64,000 nucleotides of DNA from Alcanivorax sp. DG881 (GCF_000155615.1 NZ_DS989915.1:1924290-1988289), one strand, 5' to 3'; shown: positions 26,371 to 35,662, numbered from the stretch's first letter. Numbers and translations are program-made. The notes: a model not told the origin generated them from the sequence alone.

Positions 26371-27052
26371 TTTCGTGTACACCCTCACCACGCCCACCGG
26401 GGTGCAGCAACGCATCCCGATTACGCTGGTTGAGGAACACGGCAGCATCGCCGTCCCCGACACCTTCACGCCGCCGGACTGGGCCGCGCTGCGCTATCAC
26501 CAATGCAGCCACTGCCCACTGGATCCCGACGAACACCCCTACTGCCCCATCGCCCGTAACCTGGCCTACCTGCTGCCCGATTCCGCATTGGGTGATTCGT
26601 TTCAAGCGGTCAACCTGGACGTAGAAACGCCACAACGACGCTACCAACAAGACACCACCCTGCAACGGGCACTCAGCTCCCTGTTCGGACTGATTTGCGC
26701 CCTGAGCGACTGCCCACACACACGCTTCCTGCGCCCCATGGCCCACTTCCACCTGCCACTGAGCAGCGACACGGAAACGCTGGTGCGCACCGCCAGCCTA
26801 TACTTGTTGCAACGTTACCTGCTCAACCGCAAACAACCGGAACAGACCATTTCTCTGGACGGACTGAATGATCGCTACAACGCGCTCAATGAACTGAACC
26901 GTTGTTTTACCGGGAGGCTGCGCCAGCGCGGCGAATCCGATGCGCCGATCAATGCACTGGTGCTATTGCATGTCACCGCGCGGGAAATGCACTGGAATCT
27001 GGAAGAAGAACTGGAAAGCCTGGCGGCGCTGTTTTCCGGGAGCGACGGTTAA
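26360..27052 (+). CDS. Conserved protein with N-terminal Cys cluster, third gene of signalling operon
   Basis: 230 residues. I do not recognise it confidently. An N-terminal beta segment precedes CSHCPLDPDEHPYCP (about 49-63), three cysteines and a His that look like a zinc or iron-sulfur binding knot. The rest is helical (RALSSLFGLICALSDCPH ... LYLLQRYLLNRKQ). The ATG lies inside the kinase stop region (11-base overlap), so it is translationally coupled. A sensor partner or output protein is plausible. Confidence 0.7.
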   Translation: MQPDFVYTLTTPTGVQQRIPITLVEEHGSIAVPDTFTPPDWAALRYHQCSHCPLDPDEHPYCPIARNLAYLLPDSALGDSFQAVNLDVETPQRRYQQDTTLQRALSSLFGLICALSDCPHTRFLRPMAHFHLPLSSDTETLVRTASLYLLQRYLLNRKQPEQTISLDGLNDRYNALNELNRCFTGRLRQRGESDAPINALVLLHVTAREMHWNLEEELESLAALFSGSDG

Positions 27053-27055
27053 TTA

Positions 27056-27164
27056 GGGATGTCGGATTACGCCGCTACACGGCTAATCCGGCCTACACGA
27101 AGCGCAGCATTTACAATAAAGCCGCGCAGGTCAGGTTAGCCGCGTAGCGGCGTAACCTGACACC
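27056..27164. repeat. Pair of palindromic repeats (GGATTACGCCGC type)
   Basis: Two hairpins follow the signalling operon. GTCGGATTACGCCGC...GGCTAATCCGGC begins near 27060. GTCAGGTTAGCCGCG...GCGTAACCTGAC lies at about 27130-27162. Both share the arm form GnTTACGCCGC(T)..GGCTAA. They look like an interspersed palindromic element distinct from the GTAGGAG family in this window. Confidence 0.6.
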
Positions 27165-27201
27165 AGCAAACGCAATCCCCCATTCAATCAATAACGGGCG
27201 A

Positions 27202-28263
27202 TTATTCTTCCGCACCCAGGTAGCGATTCAACACTGTGCGCCACTCCTGAGTCGGGAGAATTTCCAGCATGGCCTGGTCCAGCGATTCGCGCAATGCGCT
27301 GCCATTGGCCATGGCAAATGCGTAGCTTTCTTCGCGGACCAGGGCGGGCAACACCAGCGCATTGGTGGTACCGCGTTCGCGCAGCATATAACGCATGACC
27401 GGTGCGTCGGACACCAGCGCATCCACCTCGCCGATCACCACCGCACGCAATGCCTGCTGGTTATTCGGATACGGTACAAAGGTGGTGCCCTGACCTGCCA
27501 GCCAGTTCGCACCACTGGTGCCCTCCACCGCCGCCACTTTTACCCGTGGTAAATCGGCGGCGCCATTGATGCGCGACTGCAGCTCATTGAGCGTCACGCT
27601 GGAGGCAATGGCCGCCGTGAAGCCGGAAATGGTGATAATGCTGACAAACATCCAGACCAGCCCCAGAACCCGCCCCCCGGTACTCACCGGCGCCTTGTCA
27701 CCGTACCCCACCGTGGTCATGGTCACCGCCGACCACCAGAAGCCGCTACCGATACCCTGGCTGGCGGAACCGCCGAACTGTTCGGGGTTCTTGCGCCGCT
27801 CCAGCAACCAGATCAGCAAGCCCACCAACAGCAATACCAACACCAGAGCCAGTACCGCCGACACAAACTTCCAGCTGAACAGATTACGCAGGGTGGTCAC
27901 CCAGCCACTGGCTTCGTTACGGGTGGCAATCCCCAGGCCCGCCCGGAACATGGGCTGGGTAAAATCCAGACGTCGCTCCCGGTCGGCAGTCACACTGATT
28001 GCGCCAATCGCCACGTCGGCCTGCCCCTGCTCCACAGCAGCCAGCATCTCCGACACCGATCCGTAGGGCCGCAGGCGATACTCGTAGCCGGCCTTTTCTG
28101 CCACCTTTTCCCACAGTTCCACGCTGATGCCGTCCCAGCGGTCTCCTTGCTGATAACTGAAAGGCGGCGACGCTTTCACCGCCACCGTTAACGGTGCGGC
28201 CTGCGCCGCTGAAACCAGGCCCCATAGGCAAACCAGTACCAGTGCGAGTATTCTGCCGTTCAA
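27202..28263 (-). CDS. GluR0-type ligand-gated potassium channel
   Basis: 353 residues from TTG 28263, preceded by AGGAG at seven bases; the ORF extends farther but without a ribosome site. Signal peptide (1-22). The periplasmic amino-acid-binding lobe S1 (about 23-125) holds a TADRERRLDFTQP segment with ligand-type Arg. Then TM1 (133-154), the pore loop with K+ filter T184-V-G-Y-G-D189, and TM2 (196-219). Lobe S2 (about 240-345) completes the clamshell. This is the architecture of bacterial ionotropic glutamate receptors such as GluR0. Ligand unknown. Confidence 0.88.
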   Translation of the reverse strand: MNGRILALVLVCLWGLVSAAQAAPLTVAVKASPPFSYQQGDRWDGISVELWEKVAEKAGYEYRLRPYGSVSEMLAAVEQGQADVAIGAISVTADRERRLDFTQPMFRAGLGIATRNEASGWVTTLRNLFSWKFVSAVLALVLVLLLVGLLIWLLERRKNPEQFGGSASQGIGSGFWWSAVTMTTVGYGDKAPVSTGGRVLGLVWMFVSIITISGFTAAIASSVTLNELQSRINGAADLPRVKVAAVEGTSGANWLAGQGTTFVPYPNNQQALRAVVIGEVDALVSDAPVMRYMLRERGTTNALVLPALVREESYAFAMANGSALRESLDQAMLEILPTQEWRTVLNRYLGAEE

Positions 28264-28303
28264 TGTGTTACTCCTTTTTCTTTCACCACCAACGCGGTAG
28301 CCC

Positions 28304-28786
28304 ATGCCCCAACACACGCGAGCACTGAGCCTGTTGCTGCTCGTTAACTTATTCTTGCTGTCGCCACCAGGCGACGCCCACGGCATCCTGCCGGATGAGA
28401 TCCCCATGGCCGCCGGCACAGCGCTGCGCGACCCCGGCGATCTGGCACCGCAAACCGTGGTGCTCACGGATCACTGGACGCCGACCTCACTGACCTTCAC
28501 CCAAGGGCAGGCCATATTACTGATTCTGGAGAATGCCAGCCCGGAGTGGCATTTGCTTGCTCTGGTCGATGACACAGCCCTGCGCGACCAGAACCTGATC
28601 CACCGGCTGATGCCCGACCTGCGCAAGGACTACCCCAACACTCGTCTGAGCGAGCCCGATACCAGTGTGCAACTGCCCTGGCGTTTCGACAAACCCGGCG
28701 AGTATTCCCTGCGCTGCGTACGCGCCGAGCACCAGCAACACAGCCCCGCGCTGAGCATTATCGTTGATCCCCCCTCGAAACCATGA
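28304..28786 (+). CDS. Cupredoxin-like secreted protein
   Basis: 160 residues with signal peptide (cleavage about DA-HG, residue 25-26). A beta-sandwich pattern with candidate copper ligands His83 region (EWHLLAL), Cys in YSLRCVRAEH and the following His; no clear axial Met. It starts 40 bases from the divergent channel gene. Function could be periplasmic copper binding or electron transfer; whether it binds copper is not settled by sequence. Confidence 0.65.
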   Translation: MPQHTRALSLLLLVNLFLLSPPGDAHGILPDEIPMAAGTALRDPGDLAPQTVVLTDHWTPTSLTFTQGQAILLILENASPEWHLLALVDDTALRDQNLIHRLMPDLRKDYPNTRLSEPDTSVQLPWRFDKPGEYSLRCVRAEHQQHSPALSIIVDPPSKP

Positions 28787-28961
28787 ACTTTCGGCTACCG
28801 TTGCCGTAAACGTGACACACATCGCGCATTGGCCTATCCGTTATTGCGCTACTGCACCCTTTTTGTCGCATTAATCGTTCAGGCTCTGACGAGTTGCCTG
28901 TGCGCAACGGTTTCCGCTACCCCAAACCGAAACACAGTTATCAATCTCAAGGAGGAGCCCC

Positions 28962-30188
28962 ATGAAACAATCTGCCCCCCTGTCGCGCCGCGAATTGCTC
29001 AGGAAGAGCTCTCTGGGTATGGCCGCGCTGGCTATTGGCCCGAGCCTGCTATCCATTAGTCGGCCACTGTCCGCCCAGTCGCTGGCACAGATCGGCCCGT
29101 TACAGGCACCCGACGAGAACGGCATTCGGCTACCCGCCGGCTTTTCATCACGCTGCATCGCAGCTGCCGGGCAGCGGGTACGGCGCAGCTTCTGGAACCG
29201 CACGGCCTACCGCTGGCATAGCTATCCGGATGGCGGCGCCACCTTCCCCGCCGACGATGGCGGCTGGGTATATGTGTCCAACAGCGAGACCATCAGCCTG
29301 TTGGGTGGCGGGGTATCCGCGATACGCTTTCATGCGGACGGCTCGGTGAACGATGCCTACCGCATTCTCGGTGGCACCAACCTGAATTGTGCCGGCGGCC
29401 CTACGCCATGGAATACCTGGCTGTCCTGCGAGGAAATTGATTTCGGCCGGGTTTATGAATGCGACCCTTTCGGAAAACAGCCCGCCCAGGTACGCCCGGC
29501 GCTGGGCTTTTTCAAACACGAAGCGGTGGCCGTGGACGACCAGTTTGCCATGCTTTATCTCACCGAGGACGAGTCAGACGGACGCCTGTACCGGTTCATC
29601 CCTGCAGGCCAGCACCGTGATGGCCGCCTGAATCTGGACGATGGTATCCTGCAGGTTGCCGCGGTGGACGAACAAGGATTCGTAAGCTGGCTGGACCTGC
29701 CCAACCCCACGCCCTCGCTACTGGAAACCCCGACCCGGGAACAGCTGCCCCAAAGCACCGCATTCAATGGCGGCGAGGGTATCTGGTACAGCCAGGGCCA
29801 GATTTATTTCACCACCAAGGGCGACAATCGGGTCTGGCAGCTGGACACCAACCTGAACCAACTGAGCGTACTTTACGATGCCGCCACCGCCGCTAATCCA
29901 TTACTCACGGGCGTGGACAACCTGACGGTGTCCAGCGGCGGTGACGTGCTGGTGGCCGAAGACGGCGGGGACATGCAGATTGTGGTGATCGACGCGCAGG
30001 GCGATGTTGCTCCCCTGCTACAAGTCACCGGGCAAGACGATTCGGAAATTACCGGCCCGGCTTTCAGCCCGGACGGCAATCGGCTGTATTTCAGCTCCCA
30101 ACGTGGCAGCGCCATTTTCGGTGGCGGCAAAGGCTTCGGCATTACCTATGAAATCACCGGGCCATTTCGGGATTTTGTGAAGCTATAG
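28962..30188 (+). CDS. Tat-exported PhoX-like (DUF839) protein
   Basis: 408 residues. Twin-arginine signal LSRRELLRKSSLGMAAL (Arg9-Arg10) ending near AQS, then a beta-propeller DUF839/PhoX-like domain. Features include the CEE motif (WLSCEEIDFG) near 170, DESDGRLYRF, and an EDGGDMQIVVID repeat. PhoX enzymes are Ca/Fe-dependent periplasmic phosphatases; this shorter member may not be a phosphatase. Good AAGGAGGAG ribosome site. Confidence 0.82.
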   Translation: MKQSAPLSRRELLRKSSLGMAALAIGPSLLSISRPLSAQSLAQIGPLQAPDENGIRLPAGFSSRCIAAAGQRVRRSFWNRTAYRWHSYPDGGATFPADDGGWVYVSNSETISLLGGGVSAIRFHADGSVNDAYRILGGTNLNCAGGPTPWNTWLSCEEIDFGRVYECDPFGKQPAQVRPALGFFKHEAVAVDDQFAMLYLTEDESDGRLYRFIPAGQHRDGRLNLDDGILQVAAVDEQGFVSWLDLPNPTPSLLETPTREQLPQSTAFNGGEGIWYSQGQIYFTTKGDNRVWQLDTNLNQLSVLYDAATAANPLLTGVDNLTVSSGGDVLVAEDGGDMQIVVIDAQGDVAPLLQVTGQDDSEITGPAFSPDGNRLYFSSQRGSAIFGGGKGFGITYEITGPFRDFVKL

Positions 30189-30200
30189 AACATCGGTTTC

Positions 30201-30355
30201 GAGTGACGAGTGACGAGTGACGAGTGACGAGTGACGAGTGACGAGTGACGAGTGACGAGTGACGAGTGACGAAGAAAAACCCGGGATACGGTTAAGCTCA
30301 AGCGGTCTTTTGATTCCTGTCGTGCCTTTCGAAACTCGTTACTCGCACCTCGTAA
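30201..30355. repeat. Heptad array H1: ten GAGTGAC copies with inverted partner
   Basis: GAGTGAC is repeated exactly ten times at 30201-30270. About 67 bases later (30338-30355) lies the opposite-strand arm; read on the minus strand it gives GAGGTGC GAGTAAC GAGTTTC. Located in the 334-base gene-free stretch after the PhoX-like gene. Confidence 0.85.
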
Positions 30356-30453
30356 CTGCTACGTTATGCAACAGACTCTCATGCTCCTTTCTTTGGGAGA
30401 ACGTAACCCTCCCACCGATACCAGGCGACTTCCGCTTACTGCAAAGCAGCCAT

Positions 30454-30479
30454 AAAAAAGCCCCGGCAAGTGCCGGGGC
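30454..30479 (-). terminator. Terminator of the RND operon
   Basis: GCCCCGGC-AAGT-GCCGGGGC stem (30460-30479); on the minus strand it is followed by a run of six T. Lies 44 bases beyond the RND pump stop. Confidence 0.85.
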
Positions 30480-30522
30480 AAGGGGAAAACCGGAAACTGT
30501 CCGGCAACAGAGTCAGCGTTCG

Positions 30523-33500
30523 TTATGCTGTATCCGCATGCTCTTCCTTCACCCGGAACCAGGCCGCGTAGAGCGCGGGCAGGAACAGCAGGGTCAGCGC
30601 GGTGGCCACAATCAGCCCCCCCATGATCGCCACGGCCATGGGGCCGAAGAACACACTGCGCGACAGCGGAATCATCGCCAAAACCGCCGTCAGCGAGGTC
30701 AGCGCGATCGGCCGGAAACGACGGACCGTGGATTCAATAATGGCATCCCAGGCGGTTAGCCCCTGGTCCATATCCTGACCAATCTGGTCCACCAGAATCA
30801 CCGCGTTACGCATGATCATGCCGGCCAGTGCAATGGTGCCCAGCATGGCGACAAACCCGAACGGCTTCTGGAACAACAACAGGAAGAAGGTCACCCCGAT
30901 CAGCCCCAACGGCGCCGTGATGAAGACCATCAGCGACAACGGGAAACTGCGCAGCTGCAACATCAGCAAGGTAATCACTACCAGAATGAACAGTGGCATC
31001 CCTGCGTTCACCGATTTCTGGCCCCGGGCCGATTCCTCCACCGTGCCACCCACCTGTAGCAGATAACCCGGCGGCAGATCCGCCTGCACCTGGGACAAGG
31101 TCGGCATGATTTGCTGCATCAGCGTGGCAGGCAAGGCGCCGTCTTTCACATCCGCCAGCACCGTCACCGTCGGCAAACGATCGCGATGCCAGATGATGCC
31201 TTCCTCGAAGCCGGATTCCAGCGTCGCCACCTGATTCAGTGGCACGCTGCGTCCATTCTCCGTCTGCACCGCCAGGTTGCCCAGCAACCCCAGCGCATGG
31301 CGTTCATGGCTGTCGCCGCGCACTTCCACGTTGATCAGTTCGTTATCTTCCCGGTACTGGCTCACCGCCACACCAGAGAGCGACGCCTGCAACGCAGTGG
31401 ACAGATCCGAAGTGGTAATGCCTAAAGTCCGTGCGCGATCCTGATCCACGATCAGACGCACCACCTTGCTGGGCTCCTCCCAGTCCAGATGCACGTTGGC
31501 GGTGTGCTCGTTATCACGCACTTTCACAGCCACCCGACGAGCCAGCTCACGCACCTGGGAAATATGCTCTCCGGAAACACGCAGCTGAATCGGATACCCC
31601 ACAGGCGGACCGTTTTCCAGTCGCGACACGCGAGTACGCACTGCCGGGAATTCCCGCTCCAGGATCTCCATCAACCAGCCACGCACCTGTTCGCGTTCTT
31701 TCACGTTACGGGTGAGCACCACAAACTGGGCCACACTGGCGGCCGGCAATTTCTGATCCAGCGACAGATAAAAACGGGGCGAGCCGCTGCCCATGTAGCC
31801 CACGTAGTTTTCGATCATGTCGTTTTCGCCAAGCATGACTTCCAGGCGCAGCGCCTTTTCCTGGGTCGCCGTCAGCGACGCCCCTTCCTCCAGCTTCATG
31901 TCCACCATCAGCTCAAGCCGACCGGACGCCGGGAAGAATTGCTGGGGCACAAAACTGAACAAAAGAAGAGAAAAAACAAAGATGCCCACGGTCAATCCGA
32001 TGACCGTTTTCCGGTAGCGCACGCACCACTCTACCCAGCCACGGAAACGACGATAAAACGGTTTCTGGTAAGGGTCATGCACATCGCCGCTGGCATCACG
32101 ACGGGCCAGACTGGGCAGCAACTTTTCACCCAGATAAGGAACGAACACCACCGCAGTCACCCAGGACGCCAGCAACGCAATGGTGACCACCTGGAAGATG
32201 GACCGGGTGTATTCCCCGGTGCTCGATTCCGCAGTGGCGATGGGCAGAAAACCTGCAGCGGTAATCAAGGTGCCGGTGAGCATGGGGAAGGCGGTACTGG
32301 TCCAGGCAAAGCCGGCCGCCTTGATACGGCTGAAGCCCTGCTCCATTTTAATCGCCATCATTTCCACAGCGATAATGGCATCGTCCACCATCAGACCCAG
32401 CGCCAACACCAACGCACCCAGGGAAATCTTGTGCAGGCCGATGTCGAAATATTTCATCGACGCAAAGGTCATCGCCAGCACCAGCGGAATGGAGAAGGCC
32501 ACCACCAGACCGGTGCGCCACCCCAGCGAGAAGAAGCTCACCAGCAACACGATGGCCAGGGCTTCCATCAATACCTGAACAAATTCCCCCACACCGGCTT
32601 CCACTGCCGCCGGCTGATCGGAAACCTTACGCAGCTCCATGCCGATAGGCAGGCTTTCCTGCAATGTGGCAAAGGTCTGGTCAAGGTTTTCACCCAGCTT
32701 GAGAATATCGCCGCCGTCCTTCATGGACACCGCAATACCAATGGCATTTTCGCCCATGAAACGCATGCGCGGCTGCGGCGGATCACTAAAGCCCCGATAA
32801 ACGTTGGCGATGTCGCCAAGACGCAGGGTGCGGTTTTCCACCTGAATGGGGAAGTTGCGAATATCTTCCACGCTGGTGAATTCACCGGATACCCGCAGGC
32901 GCACGCGGCTGCTGGGTGTTTCAAAAAAACCCGCGTCGGCCACCGCATTCTGCGACTGCAGGGCCTGCTGCACCGTCACCAGCGGAATGCCCAGGGACGC
33001 CAGCTTGGTGTTGGCAATTTCCACCCAGATTTTTTCGTCCTGCAGGCCGACCAGCTCCACCTTGCCCACGTCGTCCACCCGCTGCAGCGCCAGCTGCAAG
33101 CGGTCGGCGTAGTCTTTCATGATGGCGTAGTCAAAACCCTCACCGGTGAGCGCATAGATATTGCCAAAGGTGGTACCGAATTCGTCGTTAAAAAAGGGCC
33201 CGCGTGCGTCCTGGGGCAAGGTGTGGCGAATATCACCAATCTTCTTGCGCACCTGATACCAGAGATCCGTGATGTCCTTGGAGCGCATCTCATCCCGCGC
33301 CATGAACATGACCAATGACTGGCCCGGCCGGGAATAGGAGGTAATGCGTTCGAAGTCGCCGGTCTCCATCAGTTTCTTTTCCACCCGGTCAGTGATTTGC
33401 CGGGACACTTCCTCGGCACTGGCACCGGGCCAAAGTGTGTTGATGGTCATCAGCTTGAAGGTAAACGGCGGATCTTCACTCTGGCCCAGGTTGGCATAGG

Positions 33501-33588
33501 AAATCGCCCCCATGGCACCGAGAAGGATCATGGCGTAGAGCACCAGGGTGCGGTTTTTCAGCGCCCATTCGGAGAGATTGAACGACAT
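30523..33588 (-). CDS. RND multidrug/hydrophobe efflux pump (HAE type)
   Basis: 1021 residues from ATG 33588, nine bases after AAGGAG; an ATG six bases upstream is the alternative. Twelve membrane helices and two porter loops. The fourth helix carries GLMVDDAIIAVE, whose acidic pair conducts protons. The opening MSFNLSEWALKNRTLV is typical of VmeM/MexK-like HAE pumps. It follows the adaptor gene by about 14 bases. No outer-membrane channel is encoded here, so a shared TolC-type protein is likely. Confidence 0.9.
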   Translation of the reverse strand: MSFNLSEWALKNRTLVLYAMILLGAMGAISYANLGQSEDPPFTFKLMTINTLWPGASAEEVSRQITDRVEKKLMETGDFERITSYSRPGQSLVMFMARDEMRSKDITDLWYQVRKKIGDIRHTLPQDARGPFFNDEFGTTFGNIYALTGEGFDYAIMKDYADRLQLALQRVDDVGKVELVGLQDEKIWVEIANTKLASLGIPLVTVQQALQSQNAVADAGFFETPSSRVRLRVSGEFTSVEDIRNFPIQVENRTLRLGDIANVYRGFSDPPQPRMRFMGENAIGIAVSMKDGGDILKLGENLDQTFATLQESLPIGMELRKVSDQPAAVEAGVGEFVQVLMEALAIVLLVSFFSLGWRTGLVVAFSIPLVLAMTFASMKYFDIGLHKISLGALVLALGLMVDDAIIAVEMMAIKMEQGFSRIKAAGFAWTSTAFPMLTGTLITAAGFLPIATAESSTGEYTRSIFQVVTIALLASWVTAVVFVPYLGEKLLPSLARRDASGDVHDPYQKPFYRRFRGWVEWCVRYRKTVIGLTVGIFVFSLLLFSFVPQQFFPASGRLELMVDMKLEEGASLTATQEKALRLEVMLGENDMIENYVGYMGSGSPRFYLSLDQKLPAASVAQFVVLTRNVKEREQVRGWLMEILEREFPAVRTRVSRLENGPPVGYPIQLRVSGEHISQVRELARRVAVKVRDNEHTANVHLDWEEPSKVVRLIVDQDRARTLGITTSDLSTALQASLSGVAVSQYREDNELINVEVRGDSHERHALGLLGNLAVQTENGRSVPLNQVATLESGFEEGIIWHRDRLPTVTVLADVKDGALPATLMQQIMPTLSQVQADLPPGYLLQVGGTVEESARGQKSVNAGMPLFILVVITLLMLQLRSFPLSLMVFITAPLGLIGVTFFLLLFQKPFGFVAMLGTIALAGMIMRNAVILVDQIGQDMDQGLTAWDAIIESTVRRFRPIALTSLTAVLAMIPLSRSVFFGPMAVAIMGGLIVATALTLLFLPALYAAWFRVKEEHADTA

Positions 33589-33601
33589 GGCCATGCTCTC
33601 C

Positions 33602-34825
33602 TTATTGATCCGCGTCTGGGCTTGGCGTCGCGTCTGCACTGTCATCAGCCGGCGCCTCCGGGGCCGCCTGCTCGGCAGGCGCGGCCTCAGCCAGATCCAG
33701 CTGACGGTTCTGGCGATCCACGGGAATAACCCTCTGTCCTTCGCGCAGCAACTGCGTGCCTGCGGTCACAACCCAGTCCTGCGGCTGCAAGCCGCTTAAC
33801 ACCGGCACCACCTGTTCCTGATAAGGCCCCACTTCCACCGGTGTTTTCTGCAAGGTCAGCGCATCCGGGTTGACCACCCACACATAGGTATTGCCTTCCT
33901 CGGCGGTGAGCGCAGAGAGGGGAATACTGAGCACGTCAGCATTGGCGGCACCGCTGACAAAGACCCGGGCAGACTGCCCCAGATCCGCCCCAACGCTGGC
34001 GTTTTCGAATGCCACGCGAGCTTCAAACGTCCGTGAGCGGGGATCCGCGGCCGGCGACAGTTCACGAATTTTACCTTCGAATACCTGCCCGGGCCGCGAC
34101 CATAATTCAATCGCCACCGGCATGCCGATCTTGAAGCGGCCCACGTCCTGCTCCGGCAAATCAATCCGCACTTCGCGGTCGCCGTCGATCGCCAGCACAA
34201 ACACCGCCTGGCCGGCAGCCACTACCTGGCCAGCCTCCGCCAGACGCTGGGCAATCACGCCGTCACGGGGCGCTTTCAGCGAGGCATAGTCCGCCTGATT
34301 CCGGGCCACCTTCAGGTTCGCACGAGCCTGGCGCAGCTGCGCCACACTGGCGTCATAGCGGCTTTCAAAGGAATCGAACTGGGAGCGGCTGATCACATTA
34401 CGCTCCATCAGCTCGCGGTAACGCTCCAGTTCGCTGCTGGCCAGGTTGTGGTCGGCCTGGGCAGAGGCCATCTGCGCCCGTACCGCATCCAGTTTCAGGC
34501 TCACATCATCGGTATCCAGCTTGGCCAACACCGTCCCTTCACTGACCCGGTCGCCCACATCCACCAGCCGCTGGCTGATCTTGCCACCAATGCGGAAACC
34601 CAACTCCGGCTCATAGCGGGCACGGACTTCACCGGGGAACACGTCCTGACTGGCATCCGCCGATAGCGGCTGGGCCACCAGTGCCGGGCGGGCCGGCGCC
34701 TTGTTTTCCGACTCCGGATCGGAACACCCCTGCAGGGACAACGCCCCCACCGCCATGCCCGTGGCGATCAGCCCCGACAGCACTCTCGACAGCAATACAG
34801 AACGAAACATGACTGGTTCCCTCAT
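33602..34825 (-). CDS. RND periplasmic adaptor lipoprotein
   Basis: 407 residues from ATG 34825 (GAGGTGG upstream); ATG 34810 and GTG 34834 are alternatives. Lipobox LQGC near residue 34. Barrel-sandwich half (RYEPELGFRIGGKI), coiled-coil hairpin with heptads (about 95-165), second sandwich half (LKAPRDGVIAQR), then beta-barrel. An acidic Ala/Pro-rich tail follows residue 380. First gene of the pump operon, divergent from a TetR gene. Confidence 0.9.
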   Translation of the reverse strand: MREPVMFRSVLLSRVLSGLIATGMAVGALSLQGCSDPESENKAPARPALVAQPLSADASQDVFPGEVRARYEPELGFRIGGKISQRLVDVGDRVSEGTVLAKLDTDDVSLKLDAVRAQMASAQADHNLASSELERYRELMERNVISRSQFDSFESRYDASVAQLRQARANLKVARNQADYASLKAPRDGVIAQRLAEAGQVVAAGQAVFVLAIDGDREVRIDLPEQDVGRFKIGMPVAIELWSRPGQVFEGKIRELSPAADPRSRTFEARVAFENASVGADLGQSARVFVSGAANADVLSIPLSALTAEEGNTYVWVVNPDALTLQKTPVEVGPYQEQVVPVLSGLQPQDWVVTAGTQLLREGQRVIPVDRQNRQLDLAEAAPAEQAAPEAPADDSADATPSPDADQ

Positions 34826-34895
34826 TGACCCCACCTCTTTAGACGGATCCGCCCGTTAAGTCGGCGGATTTTGCCGGTCTTGACTTGCCGGCATG

Positions 34896-34913
34896 CTATA
34901 CTGGCCAGTATAG
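34896..34913. promoter_or_regulatory. Perfect palindromic TetR operator
   Basis: CTATACTGGCCAGTATAG, 18 bp of perfect dyad symmetry; a half-site-like CCAGTATTG follows at about 34937-34945 next to the regulator's ATG. It lies between the pump operon and its divergent TetR, so it likely mediates repression of both. Confidence 0.75.
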
Positions 34914-34948
34914 TAATTTTATTAAACTGAACCGTCCAGTATTGAAAT

Positions 34949-35599
34949 ATGACCGACTCTGCCTCCCCAGATCAGCCCAACCCACGCGGACGCCCCAAAG
35001 ACCCGGCGAAACGCAGTGCCATTCTTCAAGCAGCCACCACACTGTTTCTCGGGCAGGGATTTGCCGGCACCAGCATGGATGCCGTGGCGAAACAGGCTGG
35101 CGTCTCCAAACTCACGGTGTATAGCCATTTCAGCGACAAGGAAACGTTATTTTCGTCAGCCATTGAGGCGAAATGTCACAACCTGCTCCCCATGCCGATC
35201 TTCGAACTGGAACCGGACCTGCCGATTCGCACCACCCTGACCAAGATTGGCCTGGCGTTTCTGGAACTGATCCATACGCCGGAAGTGATTGAATTACAGC
35301 GACTGATGAGCAGCCTGGCGACACAGGATCCGGCCATGTCACAGCTGTTTTTCGAAGCCGGCCCGCAGCGCACCATTACCGCCATGGAAAACCTGGTGCG
35401 TAACGGCAATAACACAGGCCGATTGCAGGCAGACAACCCCAAACAGGCGGCGGAGAATTTTTTCAGCCTGTTGCAAGGCTGCGAGCATATGCGTGTGATT
35501 ATTGGCTGTAACCAGCCAATGACGGCCAGCGAGGCGCAGCCTCATGCCGCACAAGTGGTGGATATGTTCCTGCGGGCTTACGGGAGAGAAGGGGAATAA
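34949..35599 (+). CDS. TetR/AcrR family repressor of the RND operon
   Basis: 216 residues. Basic N-terminal arm (PRGRPKDPAKR), HTH (TSMDAVAKQAGVSKLTVYSHFSDKETLF, about 41-68) and a TetR_C-like domain with a C-terminal helical bundle as in AefR/NalC-type regulators. It is divergent from the adaptor-pump operon with a perfect palindrome between. The ATG has almost no ribosome site. Confidence 0.9.
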   Translation: MTDSASPDQPNPRGRPKDPAKRSAILQAATTLFLGQGFAGTSMDAVAKQAGVSKLTVYSHFSDKETLFSSAIEAKCHNLLPMPIFELEPDLPIRTTLTKIGLAFLELIHTPEVIELQRLMSSLATQDPAMSQLFFEAGPQRTITAMENLVRNGNNTGRLQADNPKQAAENFFSLLQGCEHMRVIIGCNQPMTASEAQPHAAQVVDMFLRAYGREGE

Positions 35600-35633
35600 A
35601 CAGATTTAGCAGCGTAGTCATGCATTGAAGGCA

Positions 35634-35652
35634 GCGGGGCCTTTGGCCCCGC
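35634..35652. terminator. Convergent terminator hairpin
   Basis: GCGGGGCC-TTT-GGCCCCGC, eight paired bases between the convergent TetR and beta-barrel genes; weak T/A-rich flanks. Confidence 0.6.
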
Positions 35653-35662
35653 CCTGAAAAGA

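Noticed and set aside
28829..29059. 76-codon frame before the PhoX-like gene
   Set aside because: It overlaps the Tat signal of the next gene in another frame; no ribosome site; likely chance.
30201..30270. CRISPR-like array
   Set aside because: Units are only 7 bp, contiguous and without spacers; no cas genes nearby.
31489..33318. 609-codon plus-strand frame antisense to the RND pump
   Set aside because: No ribosome site; translation is rich in His, Gln and Gly and matches no family, as expected for the antisense frame of a GC-rich membrane protein gene.
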